DNA of 64,000 nt from Bacteroidales bacterium. GTDB taxonomy: Bacteria; Bacteroidota; Bacteroidia; Bacteroidales; UBA932. The stretch covers positions 1-64,000 of the forward strand of contig JAKSJM010000004.1 of NCBI GenBank assembly GCA_024398075.1, in the 5' to 3' direction. A program made the position numbers and the translations under genes. Shown here in pieces: positions 41,847 to 50,929 of the stretch. Under the pieces are notes generated by a model. It saw only the letters and a program-made list of their open reading frames with translations. It did no database searches and was not told the origin of the DNA. Positions within the stretch are counted from its first letter, which is position 1, and the number at the start of each line of letters is the position of its first letter.

Positions 41847-43196
41847 TCAGTTGTTTTCAATGGTGAAGCCAAGTTTAGCGAGTCCTTCCTGAACCTCTGG
41901 ACAGCTCATGAAAAGCTTCCACAGAAGACCAGACCTATGATTTTCTATCATCGGAGTGATAGTGCACTGGTCGATGGCAAGATACCTGCGAGGGCACCAA
42001 TCCTTGGCCTGGCAGAATGCATCATAGAAGCCGTAGTCGCCCCAGATGAGGTCCTTCATGTCATAATAGAAGTGCCTCATCGCAGCCAGGGACTCCTCTG
42101 GAGTGTATGGGAAGGAACTGAGAGCAGCTGTCGGGGTGATCACGCCCAGATCCTCGCCGAAAGGCCTATGCGCAGCATAGCCTTCAGGTGAATAGCTTGC
42201 AGTGAGACCCCAGCAGTTAGGGCCGTAGCCGTAATGCTTGAGAGGGTTCGCGACGCAGTACGCATAGTGTATCTTCGAGTGGTTTGTCACCAATGGCCAA
42301 TACTCCACATACCTGTCCTTCAAGCCCTTTGGACACAGTCCAATGTACGAGTAGTGCGACCAGAAGAGTGGGCCGGAATAGTCCTCGGCACCATTGTACT
42401 TCAGCAGCAGTGGCAAGCCATACGCCTCCTTGCCAGAGACGAAGCTGCCGCCACGGGCCCAGCACTTGTGGTAAGCCTCGGGGTTGATAGGATGGGTTGG
42501 TGACGATGCTCCGAGGATATAGGTGATGAGACACTCATTGTAGCCCTCGATGGCGAAGTTTATCTGCCACTCGTATTCTGGACTCCAGTGCCAGTAGAGC
42601 TTGTCGGTGGTACCACGCTGATACCAGTCCCACTCTACCGAGTGCCACAGTCTGTTGATGTCGGCAGCGAGCTCCCTCTCAGCCACGGTGTCCTGGTTCA
42701 TATACTGCCTGGCACAGAGAAGGCCTTCCATGAGGAAGGAGGTCTCCACGAGGTCGCCTCCATTGTCCACCTTGCCGAATGGACGGACATGGCCAGTACC
42801 ATCCTCTATCCAGTGAGGGAAAGCGCCATGGAAGGTGTCTGCAGTGGAAAGGAAATCCACTATCTTGCGCAGACGTGCCACACCCTCCTCGCGGGTGATG
42901 TAACCCCTGTCCATTCCGGCAATGAGACCTGCAATACCAAATCCCGAACCACCTACAGCGATGACATCGGCGTCGTTCTGTGGATAGTTTCCATCCATGT
43001 GTATGCGCTCAGGCGCCATGCCCGAATTTGGGCAGGCTCCCTCCCACATGTACATGAGATGGGCCTTCTCCATCATGTCGATGAACTCCTCATCGGCAAG
43101 CTGCACCTCTGGTGCCACATTTTGCTTGCGCTCTCCACAAGCAGAGATGGCTAGTACGGCCAGCGAAATCGTTGCCGCCTTGATCCACTTATTCAT
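41847..43196 (-). CDS. GH144-type beta-1,2-glucan hydrolase lipoprotein (A)
   Basis: 449 residues, lipoprotein signal ending at Cys20 (ISAC). The whole mature chain matches the glycoamylase/GH144 (PF10091) pattern: WEGACPNSGMAPER, VGGSGFGIAGLIAG, FPHWIEDGTG, DNGGDLVETSFLMEGLL, YWHWSPEYEWQINFAIEGYNECL and the C-terminal GEYGFYDAF and ENHRSGLLW parts (each shown in short pieces). GH144 members are endo-beta-1,2-glucanases or release sophorose from chain ends. It overlaps the preceding GH144 stop by one base (TAATG), a translational coupling. Confidence 0.88.
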   Translation of the reverse strand: MNKWIKAATISLAVLAISACGERKQNVAPEVQLADEEFIDMMEKAHLMYMWEGACPNSGMAPERIHMDGNYPQNDADVIAVGGSGFGIAGLIAGMDRGYITREEGVARLRKIVDFLSTADTFHGAFPHWIEDGTGHVRPFGKVDNGGDLVETSFLMEGLLCARQYMNQDTVAERELAADINRLWHSVEWDWYQRGTTDKLYWHWSPEYEWQINFAIEGYNECLITYILGASSPTHPINPEAYHKCWARGGSFVSGKEAYGLPLLLKYNGAEDYSGPLFWSHYSYIGLCPKGLKDRYVEYWPLVTNHSKIHYAYCVANPLKHYGYGPNCWGLTASYSPEGYAAHRPFGEDLGVITPTAALSSFPYTPEESLAAMRHFYYDMKDLIWGDYGFYDAFCQAKDWCPRRYLAIDQCTITPMIENHRSGLLWKLFMSCPEVQEGLAKLGFTIENN

Positions 43197-45346
43197 TATC
43201 TTACTGCTTCAAGTTTTCTTATCGCATTCTGGACATCCTTGTTCGACATGAAAAGGTTCCAGATGAAACCGCTGCGGTAGTTTTCTACCATCACGGTGAT
43301 AGGGCCCTGGTTCAGACCCATGAAGATAGGAGCCACCCAGTTGATGCTTGGGTTGTAGGCATCGTAGAAGCCATACTCGCCCCAAAGGAAGTCACCGCAG
43401 TCGCGATAGAAGTGCTTGAATGCCCTCATCGACTCTTCAGGAGTGTATGGGAATGATGCCAATGCTCCAGTAGGAGTAAGCTTGCCCTCATCCTGATGCT
43501 CTGCAGGCTCGCTGGCGCTGTAGCCCCAGTAGCCATCGCTCGCGGTCAGTCCCCATGCATCCTCACCGTAGCCTGCGTAGCCCTTAGGGTTCTCCACACA
43601 GTAGCGGTAGTTGATGGTGGCAATGGCCTTGTTATTCTCAAAATAGTTCACGAATCGGTCTGTGAGCGCGTGAGGGTCAAGGCCCATGAACGAGTAGTGG
43701 CAGAAGAAGAGAGGTCCACCGGTAGACTCGCCGATGCCAAGCTTCTGTCCGAAATATGAATTGCCATTCACATATCTGTTTCCGTCCTTGCTGACAGCCC
43801 ACTGGCGATAGTTCGCTGCCACATCGGTCTGGCTTGCCCAGCCAGAATAGTACATGCTGGCAGGTACGGCATGGGTAGGCGAAGCGATGGCGAGGAAGTA
43901 GGTCACGAGAGTCTCGTTCCAGCCAATGAGCTTGTGGTTGATGACCCAGGCCTGGTCTGGTGACCAATGCCAGAAGAGGTAGTCGCTGTCCGGAGTCCTG
44001 CGATACCAGTCCCACTCGGTCTCCTCCCATATCTTCTGGATGCGTGAGCGTATGAGAGCCTCATCCTTTGAGTCTGCATCGAAGAACTGAAGGGCAGCAA
44101 TGAGTCCCTCATAGAGGAATGACGTCTCCACGAGGTCACCACCATTGTCACGATTTCCGAACCAAGCGATGGTCTCACCTGTCTTTCCGTTCATGAAATG
44201 AGGGTACACTCCATGGTAGCGCTGTGCCTTGGAGAGGTAGTCAGTGATTCTGAGGAATCTCTCCACGCCCTGCTCACGGGTGATGAAACCTCTATGGATA
44301 CCGGTGAGGATGGCCATCATGCCGAATCCTGACGCGCCAGCGGCAATCATGTCAGTGTGGCCAGGGATATCCTCCACAGCGAGACCGCTGTTTGGCTCAC
44401 AACCCTCCCAGTAGTAGCGGAAGTTCGCAAGCTGGAGCATGTCCAGAAGCTCATCGTCAGTCATGGCGCGAGTCTGTGCACCCACTGCCTTGGAGATGGT
44501 GCTCTCCGTACCATCGTAAGCGACAGCTGACACCTTGTAGCTGGCAGTAGTGCCAATGCTTCCGAGGAAGTCAGTGTATCTGTCTCTTCCCGCATCCCTG
44601 ATAGCCACAGGCTCGTAATTCTTCGAATCAAAAGATCTATATATCTTATAGTACTTTACAGCACTGTCCTCAGGACGGGTCCACCTGATATCAATGTGGC
44701 GCTCGAAGCCCACCGCCTCGACGATCTTTGGTGCATCCTTACGGAGCTTGAGACCTCCACGTCCACCGAGAATCTCGATGTCATCGATGAAAACGGTGTG
44801 CTCCACATCGTCGGTGTCGTCGTTCTGTGAGAACGTAAGACCCACAATGCTCATGAGCTGGCTTCCCTTCATGTCAGCAAGGCCGAAAGCAGCCATAGGG
44901 AAACGCAGTTCCTTCCAGCCATTTCCAAGCTCATATACTTGAGCTGCAGATACTTCCGCAGCACTACCTCTACGAGCCCCCTTGAAGACAAGAGATACAC
45001 TCGCATACAGCTCGCCCTTCACGCTCATAGAGAGATACTCTGGATCATTGAAGTTCTCCACGCCTCTGATCTCTGGATATTCGATGGTAGCGCGCCACAT
45101 GCCGTTAGGGCTGGACTTATAGGTCAACTCGATAGAGTTGCCCGGAGTGACATACTCCTCGCTGCGCACTACGACATGCTTCTGCATGTTCTTGACCCAT
45201 GAATAACCTGAATACTCCACCTTTGAGTAAGGGTACATTCCTGTTTTCATCGCATTGCGAAAGAAAACAAAGTCAAAAGGGTTCTCCGCCGCAATGGATG
45301 AAAAGGAAATAAGAGCGGCACAAGCCGCGATGAACAGTTTTTTCAT
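43196..45346 (-). CDS. GH144-type hydrolase with N-terminal beta domain and FnIII (B)
   Basis: 716 residues with a type I signal peptide (ending SSIAAEN). Residues about 25-205 are a beta-sandwich, probably carbohydrate-binding, ending in HTVFIDDIEILG. Residues about 210-300 are a fibronectin type III domain (GFERHIDIRWTRP, YYKIYRSF). Residues about 300-716 are a complete GH144 domain (GASGFGMMAILTGI, DNGGDLVETSFLYEGL, YLFWHWSPDQAW, GWNETLVTYFLA, ENYRSGFIWNLFM). It differs from the other two copies by being non-lipidated with accessory domains, so it may be the endo-acting form working further from the membrane (inference). Confidence 0.88.
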   Translation of the reverse strand: MKKLFIAACAALISFSSIAAENPFDFVFFRNAMKTGMYPYSKVEYSGYSWVKNMQKHVVVRSEEYVTPGNSIELTYKSSPNGMWRATIEYPEIRGVENFNDPEYLSMSVKGELYASVSLVFKGARRGSAAEVSAAQVYELGNGWKELRFPMAAFGLADMKGSQLMSIVGLTFSQNDDTDDVEHTVFIDDIEILGGRGGLKLRKDAPKIVEAVGFERHIDIRWTRPEDSAVKYYKIYRSFDSKNYEPVAIRDAGRDRYTDFLGSIGTTASYKVSAVAYDGTESTISKAVGAQTRAMTDDELLDMLQLANFRYYWEGCEPNSGLAVEDIPGHTDMIAAGASGFGMMAILTGIHRGFITREQGVERFLRITDYLSKAQRYHGVYPHFMNGKTGETIAWFGNRDNGGDLVETSFLYEGLIAALQFFDADSKDEALIRSRIQKIWEETEWDWYRRTPDSDYLFWHWSPDQAWVINHKLIGWNETLVTYFLAIASPTHAVPASMYYSGWASQTDVAANYRQWAVSKDGNRYVNGNSYFGQKLGIGESTGGPLFFCHYSFMGLDPHALTDRFVNYFENNKAIATINYRYCVENPKGYAGYGEDAWGLTASDGYWGYSASEPAEHQDEGKLTPTGALASFPYTPEESMRAFKHFYRDCGDFLWGEYGFYDAYNPSINWVAPIFMGLNQGPITVMVENYRSGFIWNLFMSNKDVQNAIRKLEAVR

Positions 45347-45351
45347 GGTGA

Positions 45352-47646
45352 CTATGAAAGGTTAAAGCTTGCTTCGTTCTTTGTCTTGCTGTCACCACCG
45401 ATGAATACCTTGAACTCACCTGGCTCAGCGACATAGTTCATGTCGAAATCGTAGAACTTCAGAAGCTCTACATCGATCTCAAATTCAACAGTCTGTGTCT
45501 CACCTGGCTGAAGAAGGATCTTCTTGAAGCCCTTGAGCTCACGGACTGGTCTGGTGCTTGAGCCTACGACGTCGCGGATATACATCTGAACGACTTCCTT
45601 GCCAGCGACTGCACCGGTGTTTGTAACCTCCACAGAAGCCTTGATCTTGCCGTTTGCGGTCATCTCGGTAGATGAGAGTGCGACTGGGCTGTAAGAGAAG
45701 GTGGTATAGCTAAGTCCATATCCGAAAGGATAGAGGGCATCATTGTCCACATCGAGATAGCATGAACGGAACTTGGTGAACCACTCACCCTCGCCAAGAG
45801 TCCGACCGGTGCTCTTGTGAGCGTAGAAGAGAGGAATCTGGCCTACGTTCTTAGGGAAGGTCATGGTGAGCTTTCCGCTTGGGTTCACATCGCCGAAGAG
45901 GACATCTGTAGCGGCGTACGCAGTCTCGGTACCACCGAACCATACGTCGAGGATGGCAGGTACCTTCGCAGCCTCCTCCTCGATGGTGAGAGGGCGGCCG
46001 TTGAAGAGCACGAGCACCACTGGCTTACCGGTAGCAAGAAGGGCATCGAGTAGGTTCTTCTGCACGTCTGGGATGGAAATGTCACTGCGGCTTGATGACT
46101 CACCCGACATCTCGGAAGACTCACCGAGAGCGGCAATGATCACGTCTGCCCTTCTCGCTACTGAAAGTGCCTCGCTGAGAAGCTGCGCATCGCTGCGCTC
46201 ATCCCTGCCAAGCTCACGTCCGAACATGGTCGAACGCATCTCAAGATCATAATCCTTGGTCAGGTTGCTTCCCTTGGCATAGAGGACATTGACCTTGTCA
46301 CCAAGAGTCTCCTTCATGCCGTCGAGGAAAGTGGTTGTGCGGTCATGCTGTGCTGCGACACTCCAGGTGCCAGGCATGTTCGCTGCTGTATTTGCAAGAG
46401 GGCCGATAAGAGCCACGGTGCCCTTTTTCTGAAGAGGAAGGAGTCCTCCCTCATTCTTGAGGAGGACGAATGACTCAGAAGCTATGCGGCGTGCCACTGC
46501 CCTATGCTCGTCATTGTAAACGACCTTCGCAGCCTTCTCCACGTCACAGTACTTGTATGGGTCCTCGAAGAGGCCAAGCTTGTACTTAGCCTCAAGGATA
46601 CGGCGGCAAGCCGCATCCACGGTCTTCATGGAGATGCTTCCGTCCTTAAGTCCACCTTTTATATATGTAAAGAGACCCTCGCTCACCATATCCATGTCCA
46701 CACCCGCGTTCAGAGCGCGCTTCGACACCTCCTCGAAGGTTCCGATGCCATGAACTTCCATCTCAGCTATACCTGTATAGTCAGTGACGACGAAACCATG
46801 GAATCCCCACTGGTCTCTGAGAACGTCGGTAAGAAGCCACTTGTTTCCTGTCGCAGGAACGCCGTCGATCTCATTGAAAGAAGCCATGGCACTGCCTACG
46901 CCAGCCTCGACCGCTGCCTTGTAAGGAGGCAAGTAGTCATTGAACATGCGCTGGCGCGACATATCCACTGTGTTGTAGTCGCGTCCTGCCTCAGCACCGC
47001 CATAAAGAGCGAAATGCTTCACGCAGGACATGATCTGCTCGCTGGTCTCGAACTGATGGCCAGGACGGCCCTGATAGCCGTATACCATAGCCTTTGCGAT
47101 CTGGCTGCCGAGGAATGGGTCTTCACCATTGCCCTCGCTCACACGCCCCCACCTAGGGTCTCTGGAGATGTCCACCATAGGGCTGAAGGTCCAGCTGATT
47201 CCATCAGCGCTGGCCTCTGCCGCAGCGATGCGCGCCGACTCCTCGACCGCTTCCATGTCCCATGAGCATGACAGACCGAGAGGAATAGGGAAAACTGTCT
47301 CATATCCGTGGATGACATCCATACCGAAGATAAGAGGAATTCCGAGTCTTGACTCCTCGACAGCGATGCGCTGGATCTCACGGATCTTGTCGGCACCCTT
47401 GAGGTTGAAAAGGCCTCCGATCTCGCCTGCCTTGATGCGCTCGGCACCTACGCTGCTCTTCGCTTCTCCGGTGACGATCTCGCCTGTAGCAGGAAGGTTA
47501 AGCTGACCGATTTTTTCCTCAAGTGTCATCTTCGACATGAGGTCTGAGACGAACTTGTCCATCTTTGAATCTGACGACTTTGGTCCACCGCATGCGCAAA
47601 GTGCCGCAGCGGCAAGGAAAGTGGTGATGATAGTTCTTGTTTTCAT
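45352..47646 (-). CDS. GH3 beta-glucosidase lipoprotein (B)
   Basis: 764 residues; lipoprotein signal ending at Cys19 (LCAC). Same GH3 architecture as copy A: MDVIHGYETVFPIPLG, KHFALYGGAEAGRDYNT, nucleophile Asp289 in VVTDYTG, sandwich domain with VALIGPLANTAANMPGTWS and GESSEMSGESSSRSDI, and the FnIII-like end (LYPFGYGLSYTTF). The acid/base residue is probably in the sandwich domain near SGESSSRS. First gene of the minus-strand arm, divergent from SusC 2. Two GH3 copies in one arm suggest activity on different chain lengths or linkages. Confidence 0.92.
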   Translation of the reverse strand: MKTRTIITTFLAAAALCACGGPKSSDSKMDKFVSDLMSKMTLEEKIGQLNLPATGEIVTGEAKSSVGAERIKAGEIGGLFNLKGADKIREIQRIAVEESRLGIPLIFGMDVIHGYETVFPIPLGLSCSWDMEAVEESARIAAAEASADGISWTFSPMVDISRDPRWGRVSEGNGEDPFLGSQIAKAMVYGYQGRPGHQFETSEQIMSCVKHFALYGGAEAGRDYNTVDMSRQRMFNDYLPPYKAAVEAGVGSAMASFNEIDGVPATGNKWLLTDVLRDQWGFHGFVVTDYTGIAEMEVHGIGTFEEVSKRALNAGVDMDMVSEGLFTYIKGGLKDGSISMKTVDAACRRILEAKYKLGLFEDPYKYCDVEKAAKVVYNDEHRAVARRIASESFVLLKNEGGLLPLQKKGTVALIGPLANTAANMPGTWSVAAQHDRTTTFLDGMKETLGDKVNVLYAKGSNLTKDYDLEMRSTMFGRELGRDERSDAQLLSEALSVARRADVIIAALGESSEMSGESSSRSDISIPDVQKNLLDALLATGKPVVLVLFNGRPLTIEEEAAKVPAILDVWFGGTETAYAATDVLFGDVNPSGKLTMTFPKNVGQIPLFYAHKSTGRTLGEGEWFTKFRSCYLDVDNDALYPFGYGLSYTTFSYSPVALSSTEMTANGKIKASVEVTNTGAVAGKEVVQMYIRDVVGSSTRPVRELKGFKKILLQPGETQTVEFEIDVELLKFYDFDMNYVAEPGEFKVFIGGDSKTKNEASFNLS

Positions 47647-47677
47647 ATACTTTTGGTGATGTAAATCGTTTTCGAGA

Positions 47678-47685
47678 CAAATGTA
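47678..47685 (-). promoter_or_regulatory. -7 box of the GH3/GH144/GH43 arm
   Basis: Reads TACATTTG on the minus strand, 31 bp before ATG 47646. A -33 element is not clear. Confidence 0.5.
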
Positions 47686-47756
47686 TCGATTTAAATATTC
47701 ATTTTCTGCCAGTTATACCACTTCAAAAATTCGCACAAGTACCCATTTTTCAAAAA

Positions 47757-47820
47757 AGCGTAGTATTAGCGTAGTCCCCTTTTTCGCACAGAGTAGTTCT
47801 TGCGTAACCACTTTTTCGCT
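47757..47820 (+). promoter_or_regulatory. Direct repeats upstream of SusC 2, probable operator
   Basis: GCGTAGTCCCCTTTTTCGC (47769-47787) is repeated as GCGTAACCACTTTTTCGC (47802-47819), about 33 bp or three helical turns apart. A shorter pair, AGCGTAGT, occurs at 47757-47764 and 47768-47775, 11 bp apart. The second long copy ends 19 bp before the -7 box. This is where a Sus-locus activator would bind. Confidence 0.55.
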
Positions 47821-47838
47821 AGAATCCACAAAACGATT

Positions 47839-47846
47839 TAACTTTG
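47839..47846 (+). promoter_or_regulatory. -7 box of SusC/SusD 2
   Basis: TAACTTTG followed by CG. Transcription would begin at about 47851, giving a leader of about 58 nt to ATG 47909. Confidence 0.6.
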
Positions 47847-47850
47847 CGCC

Positions 47851-47889
47851 ATGAAAATTTCCTTGAAGATAGGAAAAAACACACAATAA
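47851..47889 (+). CDS. Possible 12-residue leader ORF before SusC 2
   Basis: ATG at 47851 coincides with the predicted transcript start and the frame runs for 12 codons (MKISLKIGKNTQ) to TAA. It may be a leaderless leader peptide or chance. No attenuator-like hairpin follows it. Confidence 0.25.
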   Translation: MKISLKIGKNTQ

Positions 47890-47908
47890 CATTTTTATCT
47901 AAAAACAC

Positions 47909-50900
47909 ATGAAAACAAAACTGATTTTTTGCCTCTGTTTGCTTCTGAGCGCTGCTACAGCATTCGCACAGAACATCACTGTCTCAGGTACAGTGACAGA
48001 GCAGGTCTCAGGTGAACCTGCACTTGGTGTCAGCATCGTTGTCAAGGGCAACGCTACTACTGGTACCATCGCAGACGCACTTGGTAACTACAGCATCTCA
48101 GTCCCAGCCAACAGCACTCTCGTTTTCAGTGCCATCGGCATGAAGACTCAGGAGGTCGCAGTTAATGGTCGCACCAGCATCGACGTCCAGATGGTCGAGG
48201 ATGCTGAGCTCCTTAACGAGATCATCGTCATCGGTTATGGTACTGCCAAGAGCAAGGACCTCACTGGTGCCATTTCTTCTGTGAAGGCAGATGAGATCAT
48301 CTCTACCCCTGTTTCCAGCCCTATGGGTGCCCTCCAGGGCAAGGTTGCCGGTGTACAGATCCTCAACAGTGCAAATCCAGGAGCATCTCCAGTGGTTCGC
48401 GTACGTGGTGTCGGTTCATTCGACTCTTCATACCAGGGACCTCTCTACGTTGTAGATGGTATGTTCTTCGATAACATTGACTTCCTCGACAGCAGCAACA
48501 TCGAGAGCCTCACCGTCCTCAAGGATGCGTCTTCAGCAGCCATCTACGGTGTACGCGCAGCAAACGGTGTCATCCTCGTCACCACCAAGAACGGTGTGAA
48601 GGGCCAGGCTAAGGTTACCTACGATGGTTACTACGGTATCCAGCAGGCCAGCAACCTCCTCAAGCTCGCTAACTCAGCAGAGTACGCATCGCTCATGAAG
48701 GAGTTCGGTGACCTCACCGCAGTTGAGCTCTCTATCAAGAACTGGGGCGGCAGCAACGGCGTGCCTACTACCGACACTGACTGGTACAAGGCTCTCCTCA
48801 AAACCGGTACTATCACAAGCCACAGCGTCAATGTATCTGGTACTACTGACAAGGCCTCTTACGTTCTCGGTGTAAGCTACTTCACCAACGACGGTATCAG
48901 CAAGGGAGACAACAACTATGAGCGTTTTAACATCATCAGCAAGGGTGACTACACTCCTTTCAGCTGGCTCAAGGCTGGTGCAAACATCACCATCTCAAAC
49001 GCTACCAAGAAGAATGGTTCACTCACCGCATTCCGTGAGGCATTCCTCCTCCCTTCTTTCATCCCTGTATACGATGAGAAGAATACCGATGCTTATCCTA
49101 CCAAGTATGGTTCAACCCTCGCAGTAGGTCTCACCAGTGGTTACTTCGCTAACCCTGTGGCCAGAGCAGAGATGAACAACAGTAGAAACAACTACCTCCG
49201 CATCCTTCCTTCCCTCTACACTGAGCTCTCATTCATTCCTGAGAAACTCAAGTACAAGTTCGCTGTTGCACAGGAGTACAACCTCGGTCAGAGCAAGAAC
49301 TACACTCCTGTTTATTATGTATCTGGTAACCAGATGTCAAATACCAACAGCCTGAGCAAGCAGATCGATTATAACTACAACACTATCATCGATAACACCC
49401 TCACCTACACCGACAGATTCGGAAAGCACGGTCTCACCGCCATGCTCGGTCAGTCAGTTCGTTATGAGAACTACAGATTCCTCCAGTCAAGCACCAAGAA
49501 GCTCGCTGGTGACGGTTCAGACCAGTATCACTACATCAGCCTCGGCGACAAGGGTGAGTCTGAGACAACAGACGGTGGTTTCAGCTACAGAGGTGTATCT
49601 TTCTTCGGTCGTGCTAGCTACGACTACGATGGAAAGTATCTCGCATCTGCAACCATGAGAATCGACGGTAGCTCTAAGTTCCAGGAGAAGTGGGGCTACT
49701 TCCCATCAGTAGGTCTCGGCTGGGTTATCTCAGAGGAGGACTTCATGAAGAACCAGAACGTATTCGAGTACTTGAAGCTCCGTGGTAGCTGGGGTCTCCT
49801 CGGTAACGACAAGGAGCCTGCAAGCGATGGTTTCGCTGGTCTTGCTACCAATTATTACAACATGAACAACCAGACCCTCGGCGGACTTCTTCTCGAGAAC
49901 AAGTTCAGCTGGCTCAAGTGGGAGGTTGTACGTGAGATCAACGCAGGTCTTTCATTCACCTCACTCGGTGGAAGACTCACTGGAGAACTTGACTACTACA
50001 ACCGTCTTACAAACAACGCTGTGGTCCTCAACACCATCCCTGTGACAATGGAGACTGTACTCGCAAACTCTGGTAAGATTTCCAACAGCGGTATCGAGCT
50101 TCAGCTCGGTTGGCATGACAAGGTAGGTGAGCTCGGCTACTCTATCGACGTCAACGCAACCACCCTCCACAACGAGGTAAAGGCTATCCAGGGCGAGGAT
50201 CTCGACTACATTCTCACTGGTTCCGCAGAGTTCCGTCAGATCATGAAGGTCGGCCAGCCTATGAACAGCTTCTACGGCTACAAGACCAATGGTATCTGGG
50301 CAAGCGAGGCTGAGATCAATGCAGCAGGCGATTTCGCGAAGCAGCAGGGCGCTCAGGTAGGTTACCTTAAGTATGTAGACGCAAATGGCGACGGTAACTT
50401 CGACTCAGAGGACCGTACCTTCCTCGGTGCTCCATATCCTAAGTTCACCTATGGTGGCAACCTCGGCTTCACTTACAAGAAGTGGGATCTCGGCTTGACT
50501 TTCTACGGCGTTTCTGGCATCCAGGTTTGCAACGCAAAGATGGCTATGAGATACTGGGCAGGTGCTTCCATGAACTTCACCAAGGATTTCGCGGCTGATC
50601 ACTTCACCGCATCCAACACCGGCAGCAAGAACCCTTCAGTAGCTGGTCTGCTTGCAGCAGCAAATGGTCAGATCAACGACTACTTCATCGAGGACGCAAG
50701 CTACTTCCAGCTCCAGAACATCCAGCTCGGTTACAACATGAGCAAGCTCTGGAACAAGGTTGATGCTAGAGTATACGTATCTGCACAGAACCCTCTTACC
50801 TTCTTCAAGTATCAGGGATACACCCCAGAAATCGTAGATCCTACCGGACTTGATAGAGAGACCTACCCAATGGCACGTACATTCACCCTTGGTGTCAAGA

Positions 50901-50911
50901 TCACATACTAA
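47909..50911 (+). CDS. SusC-like TonB-dependent transporter (locus 2)
   Basis: 1000 residues. Signal peptide ending TAFAQ, carboxypeptidase-regulatory-like domain (ITVSGTVTEQVSGEPALGVS core), plug with IIVIGYGTAKSKDLTGAIS and ANGVILVTTKNG motifs, then the outer-membrane barrel ending in a beta strand (FTLGVKITY). Works with the following SusD protein to import oligosaccharides, here probably beta-1,2-gluco-oligosaccharides from the surrounding enzymes (inference). Codon use is strongly biased toward CTC, AAG and GGT, suggesting high expression. Confidence 0.95.
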   Translation: MKTKLIFCLCLLLSAATAFAQNITVSGTVTEQVSGEPALGVSIVVKGNATTGTIADALGNYSISVPANSTLVFSAIGMKTQEVAVNGRTSIDVQMVEDAELLNEIIVIGYGTAKSKDLTGAISSVKADEIISTPVSSPMGALQGKVAGVQILNSANPGASPVVRVRGVGSFDSSYQGPLYVVDGMFFDNIDFLDSSNIESLTVLKDASSAAIYGVRAANGVILVTTKNGVKGQAKVTYDGYYGIQQASNLLKLANSAEYASLMKEFGDLTAVELSIKNWGGSNGVPTTDTDWYKALLKTGTITSHSVNVSGTTDKASYVLGVSYFTNDGISKGDNNYERFNIISKGDYTPFSWLKAGANITISNATKKNGSLTAFREAFLLPSFIPVYDEKNTDAYPTKYGSTLAVGLTSGYFANPVARAEMNNSRNNYLRILPSLYTELSFIPEKLKYKFAVAQEYNLGQSKNYTPVYYVSGNQMSNTNSLSKQIDYNYNTIIDNTLTYTDRFGKHGLTAMLGQSVRYENYRFLQSSTKKLAGDGSDQYHYISLGDKGESETTDGGFSYRGVSFFGRASYDYDGKYLASATMRIDGSSKFQEKWGYFPSVGLGWVISEEDFMKNQNVFEYLKLRGSWGLLGNDKEPASDGFAGLATNYYNMNNQTLGGLLLENKFSWLKWEVVREINAGLSFTSLGGRLTGELDYYNRLTNNAVVLNTIPVTMETVLANSGKISNSGIELQLGWHDKVGELGYSIDVNATTLHNEVKAIQGEDLDYILTGSAEFRQIMKVGQPMNSFYGYKTNGIWASEAEINAAGDFAKQQGAQVGYLKYVDANGDGNFDSEDRTFLGAPYPKFTYGGNLGFTYKKWDLGLTFYGVSGIQVCNAKMAMRYWAGASMNFTKDFAADHFTASNTGSKNPSVAGLLAAANGQINDYFIEDASYFQLQNIQLGYNMSKLWNKVDARVYVSAQNPLTFFKYQGYTPEIVDPTGLDRETYPMARTFTLGVKITY

Positions 50912-50929
50912 TAATAGGAGGATATAGAT

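Noticed and set aside
47647..47908. Invertible promoter in front of SusC 2
   Set aside because: The repeats there are direct rather than inverted, I found no flanking inverted-repeat pair, and no recombinase gene is in the window.
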